Positions 26,513 through 39,722 of a DNA stretch of 64,000 nucleotides are shown here, piece after piece. Position 1 is the stretch's first letter. Every line of letters starts with the position of its first letter. The notes beneath the pieces were generated by a model. The model did not search any database. It was not told the DNA's origin and saw nothing but the letters and a program-made list of their open reading frames with translations. This DNA comes from Onchocerca volvulus (lineage: Eukaryota; Nematoda; Chromadorea; Rhabditida; Onchocercidae), in assembly GCA_000499405.2 (NCBI GenBank), contig HG738138.1:17467119-17531118 (forward strand). The letters are read 5' to 3'. Both the position numbers and the translations under genes were made by a program.

Positions 26513-29500
26513 TTACATATCAGGTAACTGGCCACCACTTGCTGCACGGGGATTCTTGATCGTTTGATCAATACTTAATACAAGACATGCTGCTTCGGTT
26601 GCTGCTGTTAGTGCATTCTGAAAAAGTTCAGCTATTTTTACAGACAAAAATAAGGAAATGAAAAACATTTAAGCGTAATTATAAGAGTACTGGTAATTCA
26701 ACTTTCCATATATTTAATCCACAAATTAAGTTGCTGGTGATTTAAAAATAGTTTTCTTTACAATATCTTCATAGTTTTCTTATTTTTTCATGTTTCGCTA
26801 GCTGAAACTACTATATCTTCTAACTTTATTTACGTTTCTAAGATATATGTCACAAAAATGCATTATTTTCATAAAAAGGAGAATAAAGCAAGCTAAATTT
26901 ATTTCTTATTGAAAAGGCAAAAAAAAAAGAAAAAAAAAACAAACAATTTTCACAACAGCTGGTTCCCAAATACATGCTTCCATGTTATCACTGACATCTT
27001 CCGCATAGATATCAACCCCCGCCCATTTGTCTCCCTTTGCATGTCGGTGTCGCAATCGATTCAGAATATCCGTGGCATCTATGCCTGCATTGTAGCATAG
27101 CTGCTTTGGAATTATCTCAAACATGTAAAGGCAAGTTACTTCTATTATTTTTTTCAAATTACATAGCCTCACTTATATGCTGGCTAATACGTAAGTCACC
27201 ACATAAGAATGAAAACGATAAGCATTTCAGATACTACAGACCTAAGCATTTATGATCCTACCATCAAATGAGGAACAGATGATAAAACTAAGAACAAAGA
27301 ATTAATCAACGAACAAATGTTTCAATACAATAAACGAAAAATTGGCTTCTCTCATTTTGAAATTTGGTTCCTCCATTATCTCATTAAAAACTTTTCTGAA
27401 AAAAACAAAGACCAAACAAAATGAGACCTCTAAAGTCTTGGCGAATGCTTGCCAAAAAAACTGCTCTTTACCAGCAATAGTTTTAGAAATATCTCTAATA
27501 AGCCGTGAAAGTTCCATTTCAATAGCGCCACCACCTGAAGTTGAATAAAAAGCCTTACACAGTAATTTTATTAGCACATTTTGCTTGTTCATAATTAAGC
27601 AAAGTTCGCATGCAAAAAAAAAAAAGTATGATAATAGTCATTAATAGTCATTCTTCTCTACCATTCCATGTATTGACGAATAAAAATTAAAAATTTGAGC
27701 AATAAAGGAGGTCTATCAGACATGAAAAAGAGCTTCTTTGGAGGGTCGATGCCATAAATTATAGGAGATCATAGTGATAATATAACTCTAATAAAATAAT
27801 GAAAAAGAGAAACTAAACGACTTAAACCATATGAAATTATACACAATGATAGAAAACAAACCTGCGACAATTGTATCATTTTTTTTAGCACGGCGTACAA
27901 TCATGATTGCATCGTGCAAGGAACGTTCTGTTTCTGCGATGAATTGCTCTGCACTACCTCGCAAAATTACGGTGCAAGACTGTGCCTTCGTACCGCCCAG
28001 GAAAAAGTTATATCTAAAGTAAATTTAGAAAAAATAGAAAAACACTGAAGAAAAGCTAGAAAATGACTTTCAGTTCGAACATAACAACATTTCGTAATTG
28101 ATCGAAACATAATTTCTATGTAAAATTTTCATTGTCAGTACTCAAAACCAACCATTAAAAAAAGTAATTATTAATTTCTGAATTAAATAAATGCAAATAT
28201 AATGTAGCCAAAAATGAAAATAGTACCGTTCGCTTCCTACTTGCTGTTCGTAAAATTCAGCGCAGCTTCCAAGAAGTTCCTTACTGATCTGACTTACTGT
28301 TGTGAGAATAGTACCACCACATGCGGCAATTAATCTATCCATGTCAGCCTGCTCCACACGTCCCGCACAGAACATATCCCTAAAAGAACATGTTTTGAAA
28401 GATAAGTCAAAAATTAAAACGGTATAGAATCGTAATTTCTGTACAGATGTCTATATTAGAATGAATAAAAAAAAATTAAATTTAAGTTCATTTAGTTCGA
28501 AACCAGTATCATTTCTCGACTCCACCTCCAAAGACATTGAAGGAACGCCTATATATAAAAGGAAAGCGAGTTTATCAGGAAAATTTTTCTGAAGCAAGAA
28601 TTTTTTTCATAGTTAAAATAAATATAAAAATACCGATGAACAGTAAAAAAAAATTTCATTTTTTTACCTATCAGCGAACCACTGCGTCGCCACATCTCCA
28701 ATTGGTAATTTCGAAAGTACTACTTTCGCACCAGATTCGTGAATTTTTTTCAGTTTATCATATAAAATTGTCCATTCAGCATCAACAATCTCAAAAATAA
28801 AAGATTTAAAAGGAAATTATCTGTATAATATAGATTAGCAATTAAAGCTTGTATTGCAAGATTTCCACTAGCATCAGTAATCAGTAATAATCCCCAATTT
28901 CTCATTTATAAATGAAATCTTTGCAGAAACAAATGATACTTTTTGATATTCATCCACACTTTGAATTCTCATTTCTGCGTTGTCTTTTTCAGCTTTTAAT
29001 TCCAGTTCAATGTTGAGTAAAGCAATCAGCGGATTCTTGTAATGTTTTGGCTGCATTTCAAAGCCTGCATAACTGAAAGCCTTCTTGAATGCAATGCCCT
29101 TAACAAGCTGAGAATCCTGAAAGACTAATATTAGCATGTCAAATACTTAAAAGATTTCAGAAAAACGAAGAAATCAGTTCTTCAGGTAAATACATACCGA
29201 AAGAGATCCACCACTGACTTTCTTAATCCCTATCATATTCGACGACAGATTTTCATCCAAGTATGAGACGGCATCGACAGCCATTTCAGCGAAAAATTCT
29301 CGCTCTTGACTTATCTTGAATTTTAATCAAATAATTGAAAAATCAAAAAAAAAAAACAATTACCTCAAGCTTTTCACTAAGATACGGAGACAACAGCAGT
29401 CGGGAAAGAAAGGAATTTATTTAAGGGATTTATTTCAAGCTTCGAATAAGTCAAAAACATAAGATAAATATCGAGCAACTCAAACCAACAACTTAATTAA

Positions 29501-31406
29501 GCCGAGAAAATCAGGATTCTCGAGATGGTATACAAATTAAATGAGGTAGTTTAAATATAGATGTCATTTTTTTCCTCTAACGAGGAAGACTGTCAAGTTA
29601 CTATCATTTTCTGGCTTAAAACGTATTCCAGTAGAGCTTATGCGTGATTATTGCTGCAACCTCTAAAATTCTCATGATCTCCGTAAGCTCCAGTGCATCA
29701 GTATGGACTAGAAAAAATCCTAGCGACCAACTAATCGCCTACTTGTCCACTTTAATAAGGACTAGAAACTTCAACTACTGCTTGAATAAAAAAACAAAAA
29801 CACTGCAAATATGTGAATAATACATGGAACAAAACGTACCAATTTACTGCTGAGACAAGTTGTGGCACATCGTTTCAGCATTTCACGCATGTTAGCATCA
29901 CCACTTATTTTTACGGCCAGTTGTTTAAGCCGACTGATTGCCTTAAATTATAAAACATCTAAAAAAACTTTTCTTCTCTTTGTGCTGTATCCATTTTAAT
30001 AATATCACAATACAATCAAATAGTAATTATAACTATAACAGTAATTATAATCATTTGAAATACTTCAAAACATCCAAAATGACATTATATATAAATAGTC
30101 GGCTGAGATAGCAATCAAACACTTAGCAGTTGATTCTTTAAAAAAAGAAATCGAAAAATTTATCACAACTGAGAGAAGTTGTTAGAATTTTAGCGTTTCA
30201 GAAATATAAATAGCTAGATTTAATAATCCATTCTATTATTTCGATACTGTGACAAAATAATCAAAAACAGCAAACCTCTTCACAAGCCTTAGAATAAGAT
30301 CGAATTATCAGTTGCGGGCTAACACCATCTTCAATGAAAGGTTTTGAACGTTTTAAAAGTTCCGCCGATAGTATTACAACTGAAAACATGAAATAAGCAC
30401 CGTCTAATATAGCCAAACAGCAAAAGTTTTAGTAGTTTAGTTTCAACTGCAATAAGCTTTTACCTGAAGTAGTGCCATCGCCAACCTCAGCATCTTGACT
30501 TTTCGCTATATCAACCATAACTTGAGCTGCCGGATAAACAACATCTAATAATTTCAGAATGGTTGCTCCATCGTTTGAAATCGTTGTTTTACCTAAAGAC
30601 CGAGAATGTGAAAATTGCAGTGACATAATAAAGCAAACTATCGAATACTACATTATTAATTTTAAGCGAAGATATCAATCATGAATCAAAGATCCCTCAA
30701 GTGATATTATCAGATTATATGGGCTCCTTTAGTTAATGGGTTGACTTAATAAAAACAAAATGAGCCTGGAAGAAGCAAAGGAGATGAAGAAAACTTAAGT
30801 GGAATCTCTGATCAGAAGAATCTATGAAAAACTAGAAACAATGAATTTGAAGCAAAAAATTAATCCAAACATACAGTTTAGGTTAGCCAGTTAGCTAACA
30901 AATCCACATCGTACATCAGCTCCCGACTAAAGATCACGAAATTAATCGACTAGGATTCAAAATCTAAGTACATGCGATCATATTCTAGAGAAATCCGGAC
31001 AAAATGATTTTGGGAAAATAGATGACACATACCTAAGGAATAACCTCAACTCATTTGTCTCAAACATATGGTTATTTTTTCTGTTCCATTACTTCGCCAA
31101 AGAGACAATTTAGTCTTGTCCGGGCAGCCTATCCCTTACTTCCATCTCTCACATTATGCTTCACGCTTTCATTGTCTGATCAAATAACCATAGCAGAGAA
31201 CAAAACTACAAGATACGAAAACGCTGTTTCGCAAAAAGAATACCTTTAGAATCGATGATTAATTTATCCATACCACGAGGCCCCAAAGTAGTACGAACAC
31301 TATCGGCGATAACATTGCATGCACTGATATTACTAATTATTTGTTGTTTACCAAACTTTGCTTCTGTTCCCTCTTTTAGGAGAATTATTGGTGCGTTCAT
31401 CATCAT
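26513..31406 (-). CDS. cct-7: T-complex protein 1 subunit eta (CCT7), complete, 12 exons
   Basis: Subunit of the cytosolic TRiC/CCT chaperonin, which folds actin, tubulin and other proteins using ATP. Exons in transcript order: 31406-31244, 30592-30464, 30379-30276, 29941-29840, 29314-29198, 29116-28940, 28789-28668, 28379-28227, 28013-27862, 27534-27428, 27115-26945, 26617-26513; about 533 residues, normal for the family. Diagnostic sequence: [20 protein letters not shown] at the N-terminus; group II ATP-site motifs [26 protein letters not shown] and [10 protein letters not shown]; eta-type [13 protein letters not shown]; the second catalytic region [10 protein letters not shown]; and C-terminal [14 protein letters not shown] plus WEPAVVKI. 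Three ATG codons stand in a row at the start (31406, 31403, 31400). The C-terminus is short and lacks the Gly/Arg-rich tail of the mammalian protein, ending SGGQLPDM. Confidence 0.95.
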
Positions 31407-33225
31407 TTGACGATTATAGAAGCAAAGATTTTTTTCAAATGAAAATCTGTAATTTGAATTGATTATTCCCTATTTTTCTGAAAATATTTCCAAGTGAAAA
31501 AAGAAATATTAGTAGCATGTCGAATTCAACAACGGAATTAGCATTCGATGAAGGAAAATGAAACAATAATCTATCGTAAATCCTAATAAAAGACAAAAGA
31601 TATAATAGTACTTGCATGTTCTAAACCTGTGCTATGCGTTCTGGCAATTAGCACAGAATCCAAAGTTCAAACATTTGCTCATCCAAAGTATTATACAACA
31701 AATAAAGAAGACCATAAGATACTTAGTAATATGTCAATACTAATAAATTAATTAGTCGAAATAAAAATTTGTAATGCTCTTTATCTGTGACCTTCGAAAT
31801 GCTGAATATCTTATCGAAATTACTCTTTATCTCTTAATCTACTAAATAGAGCATACTTCTTCCTGTGGAATCATGATTCCACGTCGCATATGGCAGACTT
31901 ACAATCCAGATAAACAAATTACTGCATCGATTATTACATCGTTTCATTTCCAATCTATGAAAGTAATCATTCAGATCCCGAGAATAATAGTGGACTAATA
32001 GGCAGTATACTCATCCTAAGTTCAATAATATATTTACTTTAACAGACTGAAGTATTATTGGTGCAGTTTATAACTGTTCAAATTAACATACAGCTTGATT
32101 AGATACTTTATTAGTACTAATCGGAACAAACTATATTTAGATTCAACTTAAGCTTTAAAGAAGAAAAATTCATTTTCCAACTGACAAAAAAAAGTTTTTA
32201 GAACAAATGATCTCTTGTGCAAACACATTTAGCACACAGTGATAAACAAAGCATATGCGCATGAATATATATATGTGCACATATATGAGATGGAAGAACT
32301 GAAGAATGATAAGTGCGAATGAAATAAAGTGACATAAAATGAATTTTGTTGGCAAGGAATGATGGATTCGAAACTGTAAAGCGAAATAAAAGATTGCAGA
32401 AATACACAGAAAAAAGACAGATAAATCACGTTTTTGAACTAGGAAAAAAATATGACTTTATAAAAAATCCTTCAAATTAAATATAGGTAGGCCGTAACTT
32501 ATTTTCGATGTTCATATATAATTGATTGGGAAAGGAAGCACAATTCTAGGCTCAATTAAATTGTTAACGAAATGATTCATTTGATTTCTCAAGCATCTCA
32601 TCTCTATAATTCTTTCCAAGCATTCAATTCACTTAATAAATGAATGAACGATCCTCAAATTAAATGAATGAACGATCCTCAAATAAGGAAGCTATCAACA
32701 AAGGAAGCTTCAATTACAATCTCACAAAAATATTTGCAATTTATGTAATGAAAGGTAAAGAAATAGTTGAATTTTCAATAGGTGTTGGGTATCCAATAAA
32801 ATCCTTTGAATATCTTAACCAGTTCTTATACTCAATTTTCTTATCTTTTCACTTCTTGTTGCTTTCAGTCACCTCGTTTAACCTTCAACTACGACTATCT
32901 TTCCGGACCCTCAACGCAAGTGAAAAAAATATAAATTGTGTCTAAAAATTAAAAAAGATAAAAGCTCTCCGAATAAAATGCCAAAATATAAAATTGTAGC
33001 ATATGATTTAAGCCTGTTATCGAAAATTACAGTTCAGTTTTCTTCGGAATTCTAAACTAGAAAATTTAATAACAGTCTAACTCCAAGTAGTAACCATATA
33101 TCCAATTCTTTTAATTGGTCGTTATTAACGGTGAACCAAATAAATATCAACATAAAACAATGAGGCTAATATCTAGTTCAATTGGATACATCGCTCCAAT
33201 TGACAATTATGCGACCAGAAAACCA
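31407..33225. other. Intergenic region between cofilin and CCT7 genes
   Basis: Both flanking genes run on the minus strand, so this contains the cofilin 3' UTR and the CCT7 promoter or trans-splice site. Short frames on both strands (31435-31617, 32170-32429, 32664-32945) have no recognisable content. A short direct repeat lies at 32638-32684. Confidence 0.4.
32638..32684. repeat. Direct repeat, 23-base unit with 24-base period
   Basis: The unit containing GAATGAACGATCCTCAAAT occurs twice, at 32638-32660 and 32662-32684, without mismatch. It lies between the cofilin and CCT7 genes and looks like a simple slippage duplication. Confidence 0.85.
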
Positions 33226-34425
33226 TCAATTATCACGATATTTTTCACTCAACTTTGATAGAAGCTCCTTATGAGCGATTTCGGAATCATCTGATACCTT
33301 AAAATAAATTCTTCATATATAATCCAAGCATAAATCCAGGCATAACTCCCTGGGAAAATCTTTGTAAGATCAAAAGTAAGATTTCGAAGGAGTACTTTCC
33401 TTGCGAAAGCGTAATATTCTATTGAGAATAAGAAAAAAAAAAAAAAAAACTTTGATTGGCTTTCACTGCTTTGCTCTCAATATTTATTAACATTCACAAA
33501 AAGTTAGATAGAGCTTGTCAGCATCAAAAAACTAAACTTACTTGAAACTGCAGAATTTTAGCAGTCCCTAACGAAGATTTGATTGCAGATGCAGATGAAG
33601 CATAAACCATTTTCTTTTTAATTGGTGCACCATCAGGACATAACTGCAAATCAAATAAATTTCAACAAAGATTGATTTATTTCTTGCACGCTTTAGAATG
33701 ATATTCGGGAAATCGAATGATTTATAGATGCTTGATTTAGAGTTTTAGATTTCACAATCCTAATTTTTTAAATAGCTTATCCATTGCGCATATGTAAAAA
33801 TATTTACTACTTAAATTATAGACAAACCTGTATGAAGACAATTTTATCCATTTTTGAAGTGCCTGCGCCAGGTCGATTACAAGAAAATTTGAAATCGAAC
33901 ACAGCATAACGGCAATCTTTAAAACCATTCGTCCGTTCCCTTAAATCTTGTACAAATGCTTCATATGCAGTTTTCGAATTTTCGTCGTGATCATCATCTG
34001 TTACACCAAGCTATAAATAAAATAATCAATTAGAATCAGATTTCATAGATTGATTAATGACTAAATAAGTCTTAGAAACCACCAAACTATTCTAATTATT
34101 ACTTAATGTAATATGCTGTGCTTAAATTGAAAACAAAAAAAAAAAAAAAAATACTATTGCAAGATCAATCCATGTGGTGGTAATAAAACACTGACTGAAT
34201 CATTCAATTTTTCTTCTCGATTACACTTCTTATATATCTCTCATCTACAGTTAACTAAATTTCAAATGTGTCAAAACTGACTTCATCGGGTGAGACAGCT
34301 GCCTCCACCACAACCTCTTTATCCTCGATTTTGTAAATGATATAGCGCAGTTTATGATGCTTTCCTTCCGAAAGCTGCTGAAATACAGTCTGGCATTCCG
34401 AATTGACCAAAACACCCGAAGACAT
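33226..34425 (-). CDS. unc-60: ADF/cofilin, UNC-60A-like, complete, 4 exons
   Basis: Actin-depolymerising factor that binds G- and F-actin and speeds filament turnover in the cytoplasm. Exons in transcript order are 34425-34282, 34010-33828, 33643-33542 and 33297-33226, giving 166 residues in one ADF-H domain. It begins MSSGVLVNSECQTVFQQL, keeping a serine at position 3, the usual inhibitory phosphorylation site. Other hallmarks are YIIYKIEDK, CRYAVFDFKFSC, GAGTSKMDKIVFIQLCPDGA and the actin-binding long helix KKKMVYASSASAIKSSLG. The closest remembered relative is C. elegans UNC-60A rather than UNC-60B. In C. elegans a shared ATG exon feeds both A and B forms; here the ATG is contiguous with the A-type exon and I see no B-type exon set nearby. 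Confidence 0.93.
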
Positions 34426-35770
34426 CCTATATATACGCAGTGAAGAAGGACCGAAATCTGAAAATATTTCAGAACCTCAACAATTTGGGACGCTGCTGAA
34501 CCCAATAACAGACCTTCAGCTTATCCAATAACCTAAAATAACAATCAGAGCGCGGCCCGCCAATATGCAAAGAAATATCTCTCCCTCCTTTTATTTTCTT
34601 AGAAAGACTGCGGTTGGTCACCCGGAATTTGATTTGTGTGTTATCAGAGTTCGTCGAAGGTTTTTATAAGTCATAGTCAAGATTGCCTATTGTCGAGATA
34701 ATTTAGCCGGTAGGATCTTAATACATGGGTCAGTTTTATCTCGGTAGAACAATAAGTAGCAATATAGTAGCAAATTAAAAGACTTTGACGAATTTATTTT
34801 GTCATAATTTTTTAGCGTTATTATCTCCGTAAAGCATTAGTCGACTTTCATAGAAAGATAAAATTCTTGATAAAAGAAAAAGATAAATCCTATGGTTTTT
34901 AGCTTTTACTTCATTTCAGATTTTCTTTACCTAAAGTTTTGTTAAAATGTGCTTAGGGTTGTCTATGAAAAAAGTATTATTCTATTGTGACGTAATATTT
35001 CGAAATAATTTCTGAATCTGAGAATTAAGAAATTAAAATTGGGGGAGTTATTTAGAAATAAAATGAGGAAAATTGCAAAAAAAAAAAAAAAAAAAAGATT
35101 ACTAAGACTCTAATTAAGTCAGAAGGCAGTTGCAGCCACATATCTAAATTATACCAATTACTGTTTAAATTAGAAAAGCTTGCAAATCACGAATAAAAAA
35201 GCAGTAATAGTCAAAATGGAAGAAGCCCATGAAATACAGACGGGGAAAGAAAGGATGAAGCAATGATATCCATGGTAAATTATAGACCTTATGATTGTTC
35301 CCGACTCTCGCGCATCGTTATATAAGAGCCGTCTTTCATCTTTCAGTCCACTTTATCTCCCATCAAGAAGACATATAGATATGAACAAATTATATTAGTT
35401 ACCCATACAATGTATTCCACTTATTTTTATTTCCTTCAAACACGTTTACTCGTAATATGCAAATTTATTTCAGCAAGAATAGATTTAGCAGCGTTCTCAC
35501 ATTATTTCTTTTGACACATATCAAAATAATAACGTATTGCTTCGGGAATAGAGATATTTCTGTTTTTTTTTTGCTTAGAATGGTGGAGATATTTCTATTT
35601 TTTTTTTTTTTTTTTTCGTAACTGATTATTCAGATATAACAAATTGTTTCGATTTCGGAAATTAAAGTTTTTTTAGAAATTTCATCGCCTTCTTGGCTTC
35701 TGGATAGTTTCGCCTTGTAAACTTTGTTATCGTTTATATTATGTCCGCGTAACATCTGGAATTTCACTGA
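34426..35770. promoter_or_regulatory. Divergent promoter region, cofilin (-) and UVSSA (+)
   Basis: The start codons of cofilin (34425, minus) and UVSSA (35771, plus) face away from each other across about 1.35 kb. The region has A and T runs (35076-35095, 35598-35616) but no exon I can support. A TATATAAGAGCC-like TATA element stands at about 35319-35330, upstream of UVSSA. Shared regulation is an inference from the arrangement. Confidence 0.4.
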
Positions 35771-38700
35771 ATGCAAGTCGAACAATCTCCTCAATTAATA
35801 GTCTCCAAAAGAATTCTATCCCACTTAGTTAAACAGGTAAACTAACTTTTGAGACTACTGAAGTACAGTTCATTTTTTAATGGATTTGCAATACCAGCAT
35901 TAATTTTTATTTACATAGATTGATTTATTTTGAATAAGTATATAGCTGATAAAATAAAATAATTAACCCAAACAGTACTGCTTTTATTAGGGTACTCTTC
36001 TTCCTGATGTTTGAATATCACACATGTTTCTAAATATGTAAGATAACTGTTTAATTCTTTATCTATTAGTCTGATTAAATGAAGCATGATATAAACTATA
36101 GCCTCCAGAATCCATTATTTCTTATTTGATTGATATCGGTTCTTGCAACTGCTGGAATCGATACTTGTTTAATGTTTTACGATAAAGCTCATTTTTATTG
36201 TTTTCAGTTCGATTTTAATAGACGAGTATTGAATGAACATAAGCTCAAAGAACTGAAACAAATTCTGAAGAGTAATCCGGATATCATTGAACCCGTATTC
36301 ACCGATTTTTTGAAATATTTCCGGCAGAACAATTGTGAATATCGTTTGGCTGTTTTACAACTCTGCAAGGAATTCTTCCAACGCTCCCATGTTTTCCGTG
36401 TTCAGCTGACCAATCATATACAGGTTTGTAGCAAAAGTACCGAAATTACTGGGGATTACTTTTAATTATTTTGTTCTTATTGAACTTTTTTGGTTGAGAA
36501 TACATCAAAATTTTTTTCGAATTCGAAATTATTTAAAAAAAAAAAAAAGTGATTTTGTTTTGGCTATTCTGTAATACGTCTTTTTCCTGTGATAGGCTCA
36601 TTTTTAACAAATTTTAGCTTTGCAGGAAGTTTTATTGTATACAATCGAAACAGATCCTATTCATTATCCTCTTCCATCTCCTAAAGAAGCTGCTAAAATC
36701 CTCAAATTAGAAACATTGAAACTTATCAAACTTTGGCATGAAAAATATGCTGAAGCCTACCCGAAATTGGATTTTTCTGTCATTTTCTTACGTTCCTCAA
36801 AATCTTTGGATTTTGAACACGCCAGTGCCGAGCTTCAGGTTATCTTTTTTTATATTTTTTAAAAATTTAAGATTTTTATGTTGTTGAATATATACAATAA
36901 TTATGTATATTTCAGTTATTTTGAAGTATTGCCTCATCACATTTATACATTACATAATATTGCATTGCGAAAAAAAATTTTTTGTTTTCTTACTATTAAA
37001 AATTGGAATTTATCAGAGTATCTGTTCTCATTTTAAATTCTTTCGATTTTTTGCAAATTTAAATTGTTTATGACAGGTAATTTTTAGGTTGAACGACAAC
37101 GTGTTGAGGAAGCAAATCGGAAGAAAGATGAGCAAGGTAAACAAATGATCGAGAAAGTTGAAAGAGAATTTAGAGAACGGCAAGAGGAAATTTCACGTTA
37201 TATCAATGAGACACGACATGCACTCGAACTGCTGGTGCCACGATTTGATGTTAATGATGATACCGATAGTAAAATTCATCTGGAATGTGAGACTGAGGTC
37301 GCGCTTACTTTTCTGCGAAAACTTTTTGAAACCTAACTAGGAAAGTCACTACATATTATTTTCCCCATTTACGTAAATCGTACTATTAGCATTATCGATG
37401 AATAATGTAACGTTGGATTTCATGCCAAATTCTTTCCTTTGTGATATGGTTTAGCCCGTGTAAATCAAAAAATTTTAGATGACCCACGGATACGATGTGC
37501 TTGAATCAGTGACTGTAACTGTTCCATTGAACGCACCAATTGTGAATGTGAATGCGGAAAATGAAATAATCATAAATGCCTTGATGGATTGTATGAAAAT
37601 GCTGCAATTTTGTAAAAAAGTCGTTTGCCGCTGGCTTTTTAAGCTAGGCAAATACGGTGGGAACAGTGCGCAGAAATTATGCAAGGAAATCGTTGATTTA
37701 AAAGACAGAATTACGGTTGAATTAGAGAAGTTTGTATTTTTTTTTCTCTCAGTTAATTTTCATGAAATTGCTTTTTATGAATCTTTTTTCTGGATTGCAA
37801 TTTCAATATAATTTTTCTCCTTAAATCTGTTAAAGAATTTATAAGGACGGAATTTTGGATTGGAGGAATTTCAGATGTGAAGAGCTGCAATTGCAAAACA
37901 AGCAAAAGTCAGATGAAGAAGATTCGGAGATCGATGATCTTGAAGACGTTCTAGAAAAGGAAGGTAATCTAGTTTTCTTTTCACTGCATAATTTGATTTT
38001 AATTTCATTTCACGAAACAAAGTCTTGGAAAGTTTGTAGTTCTGATTGAGAGTTAGATATTTTCCAGGCTTAGAATTGGATTACAAACCACCGGAAGAAT
38101 TGCCTGAATACATTTTAAAAAAAACAATGGAAAGGGAGGCAGATAATTTGCCCGGCCCTAGCGCAATTAATGGAGTGCAAAAACTACCGAATTCATTTCT
38201 GGGTAAGCTTATGAAATTTTATTTTATGATTTCATGAAAAGATTCAAGACTTTTGAGTTTTCAGATTACAAAAAATGTGAAAATCATGAAAATAAAGTAC
38301 CAGTTTTGTTATATGGACTTGATTTGAAATATTGGGGTGAAAATGACATCAAACCTGCTGAAGTACCACGAAATAATGCCGATTGTCATCGATTCTGGCG
38401 TCCTTCAGATGAAAGGTTAACAAAATACCGACATTTCACACTTTACTACTTTAATCACTTCTTTCATTATTTTTCTTTTTTTCATTAGCCCTGTTTTAAA
38501 ATTTATTCCAGCTGTTCAACAAATTTCGATACTACAGAAGCATATCATTCACGAGTTATGACATTTGTTGGTCAGCAGATAAAGGGTAGTAGACAGTGCC
38601 GTGCATCGCTTAGTGATGGAACTTTATGTCCCCGCATGGATTTAAAGCGTTGTCCATTACATGGGAAAATCATTGATCGTGATGAAATGGGTTATCCGAT

Positions 38701-39722
38701 GAATGAAATCATTCAGTATGTGATCAAAGAAAGAATCCAAAATGAAAAGAATAAACAGAAAAAAGTGGAAGGGATTATTTATATTTTTTAGAAATCAAAG
38801 GCCAGAAGAAAACTTTGTTTGTTGTTACATTTTTCCCAAGATTTAGATTGTTTTGATGCTTTTCCCGGTTTTAGGAAACCCTATAATCCAGAAGGTGATA
38901 CGAAGGAGGAAGAAGAATACATCAGAGATGTCGAAGTTGCGGTTGGGGTTAATTTGAGAGGAAAAATAAAAGGAGGGAAGAGGAAACGACAAGACGATGC
39001 CAATCCAAACCCATCTGCTGCCGTAAGAAAAAGACTTAGTGTAAGAAGATTTTGATTTCTTAATTTTCTCGTACAATTGAATTTTTTTTTTCTGCTTAAC
39101 ATTTTTATAATGATAGCTAAGTTGTTTTGCAAGGAATTAATAGATTTTTTGGTAGTAAAGTTCTATCCTCGTTACAATACAGGGTTTGAATAGTTAAGCG
39201 TTACTGAAGCATAAAATGGCATATGTCATATAAGCAAGCGGCGATAATATTGTCGCATCTGTTGACAAGTTTAGAGATTAGAAATGTATTGAATAAGTTA
39301 GTCTATCATGTTTGATCATCTTTTGAAAGGGCCAATAAGCAAAATTACATACCCTGTGAATGATCAGGTTTGTTTTAAATACTGAATGAACAAGTTAAAT
39401 GTTTTTTTTTTAGTTTATACAGATTTGGAATTTGATAATCGTAAATTTTAATTAAGAGATCCATTCTGCGGTATTATTTATCTTACATTCTTATCTCAAA
39501 TCTCAAGTTTAATTAATTCAAATTTTCAAATAGGTGGAAAAGAAATAGTTTTTTGATTCTTCATCATTGTGAAATTATTTTTTATGTACTTTTTCTTTCT
39601 AGGCCAAACTATTTAATCGAAATACAATGAAACGGGTTTTTGAAACACTAGAATCCATTCGGAAAGCAAGAGCTGCAAAAAATTTCGAGCATCAATTCAA
39701 TTATGCGTTAACGAAAAGGTGA
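35771..39722 (+). CDS. UVSSA: UV-stimulated scaffold protein A (UVSSA), 11 exons
   Basis: Nuclear scaffold of transcription-coupled repair that in animals recruits USP7 and TFIIH to stalled RNA polymerase II. Exons: 35771-35836, 36208-36423, 36626-36838, 37088-37297, 37479-37729, 37836-37963, 38068-38202, 38265-38415, 38512-38715 (or further), 38875-39040, 39603-39722. The N-terminal VHS-like helical domain has YRLAVLQLCKEFFQRSHVFR. The middle is charged coiled coil (EREFRERQEEISRY). The C-terminal DUF2043 block contains VLLYGLDLKYWGE, HRFWRPSD and a Cys3His zinc site, CRASLSDGTLC then RCPLHGK. The end, KNFEHQFNYALTKR, closely matches the human C-terminus. The join at 38715-38875 is uncertain: the frame also stays open to TAG 38789-38791 and then reopens in the same frame. 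Confidence 0.92.

Noticed and set aside
27302..27592. 96-residue minus frame read as one unit in the CCT7 locus
   Set aside because: Only 27428-27534 matches CCT7; the flanks are intron, as the donor and acceptor join the neighbouring exons in phase.
32229..32429. Three overlapping Cys/Ser/Ile-rich minus frames suggesting a toxin-like peptide
   Set aside because: All three frames are equally open because of base composition, and none has a convincing signal peptide, cysteine pattern or splice support.
34251..34505. 84-residue minus-strand frame overlapping the cofilin start
   Set aside because: It is a different frame from the cofilin exon 34282-34425, which is clearly homologous to UNC-60A.
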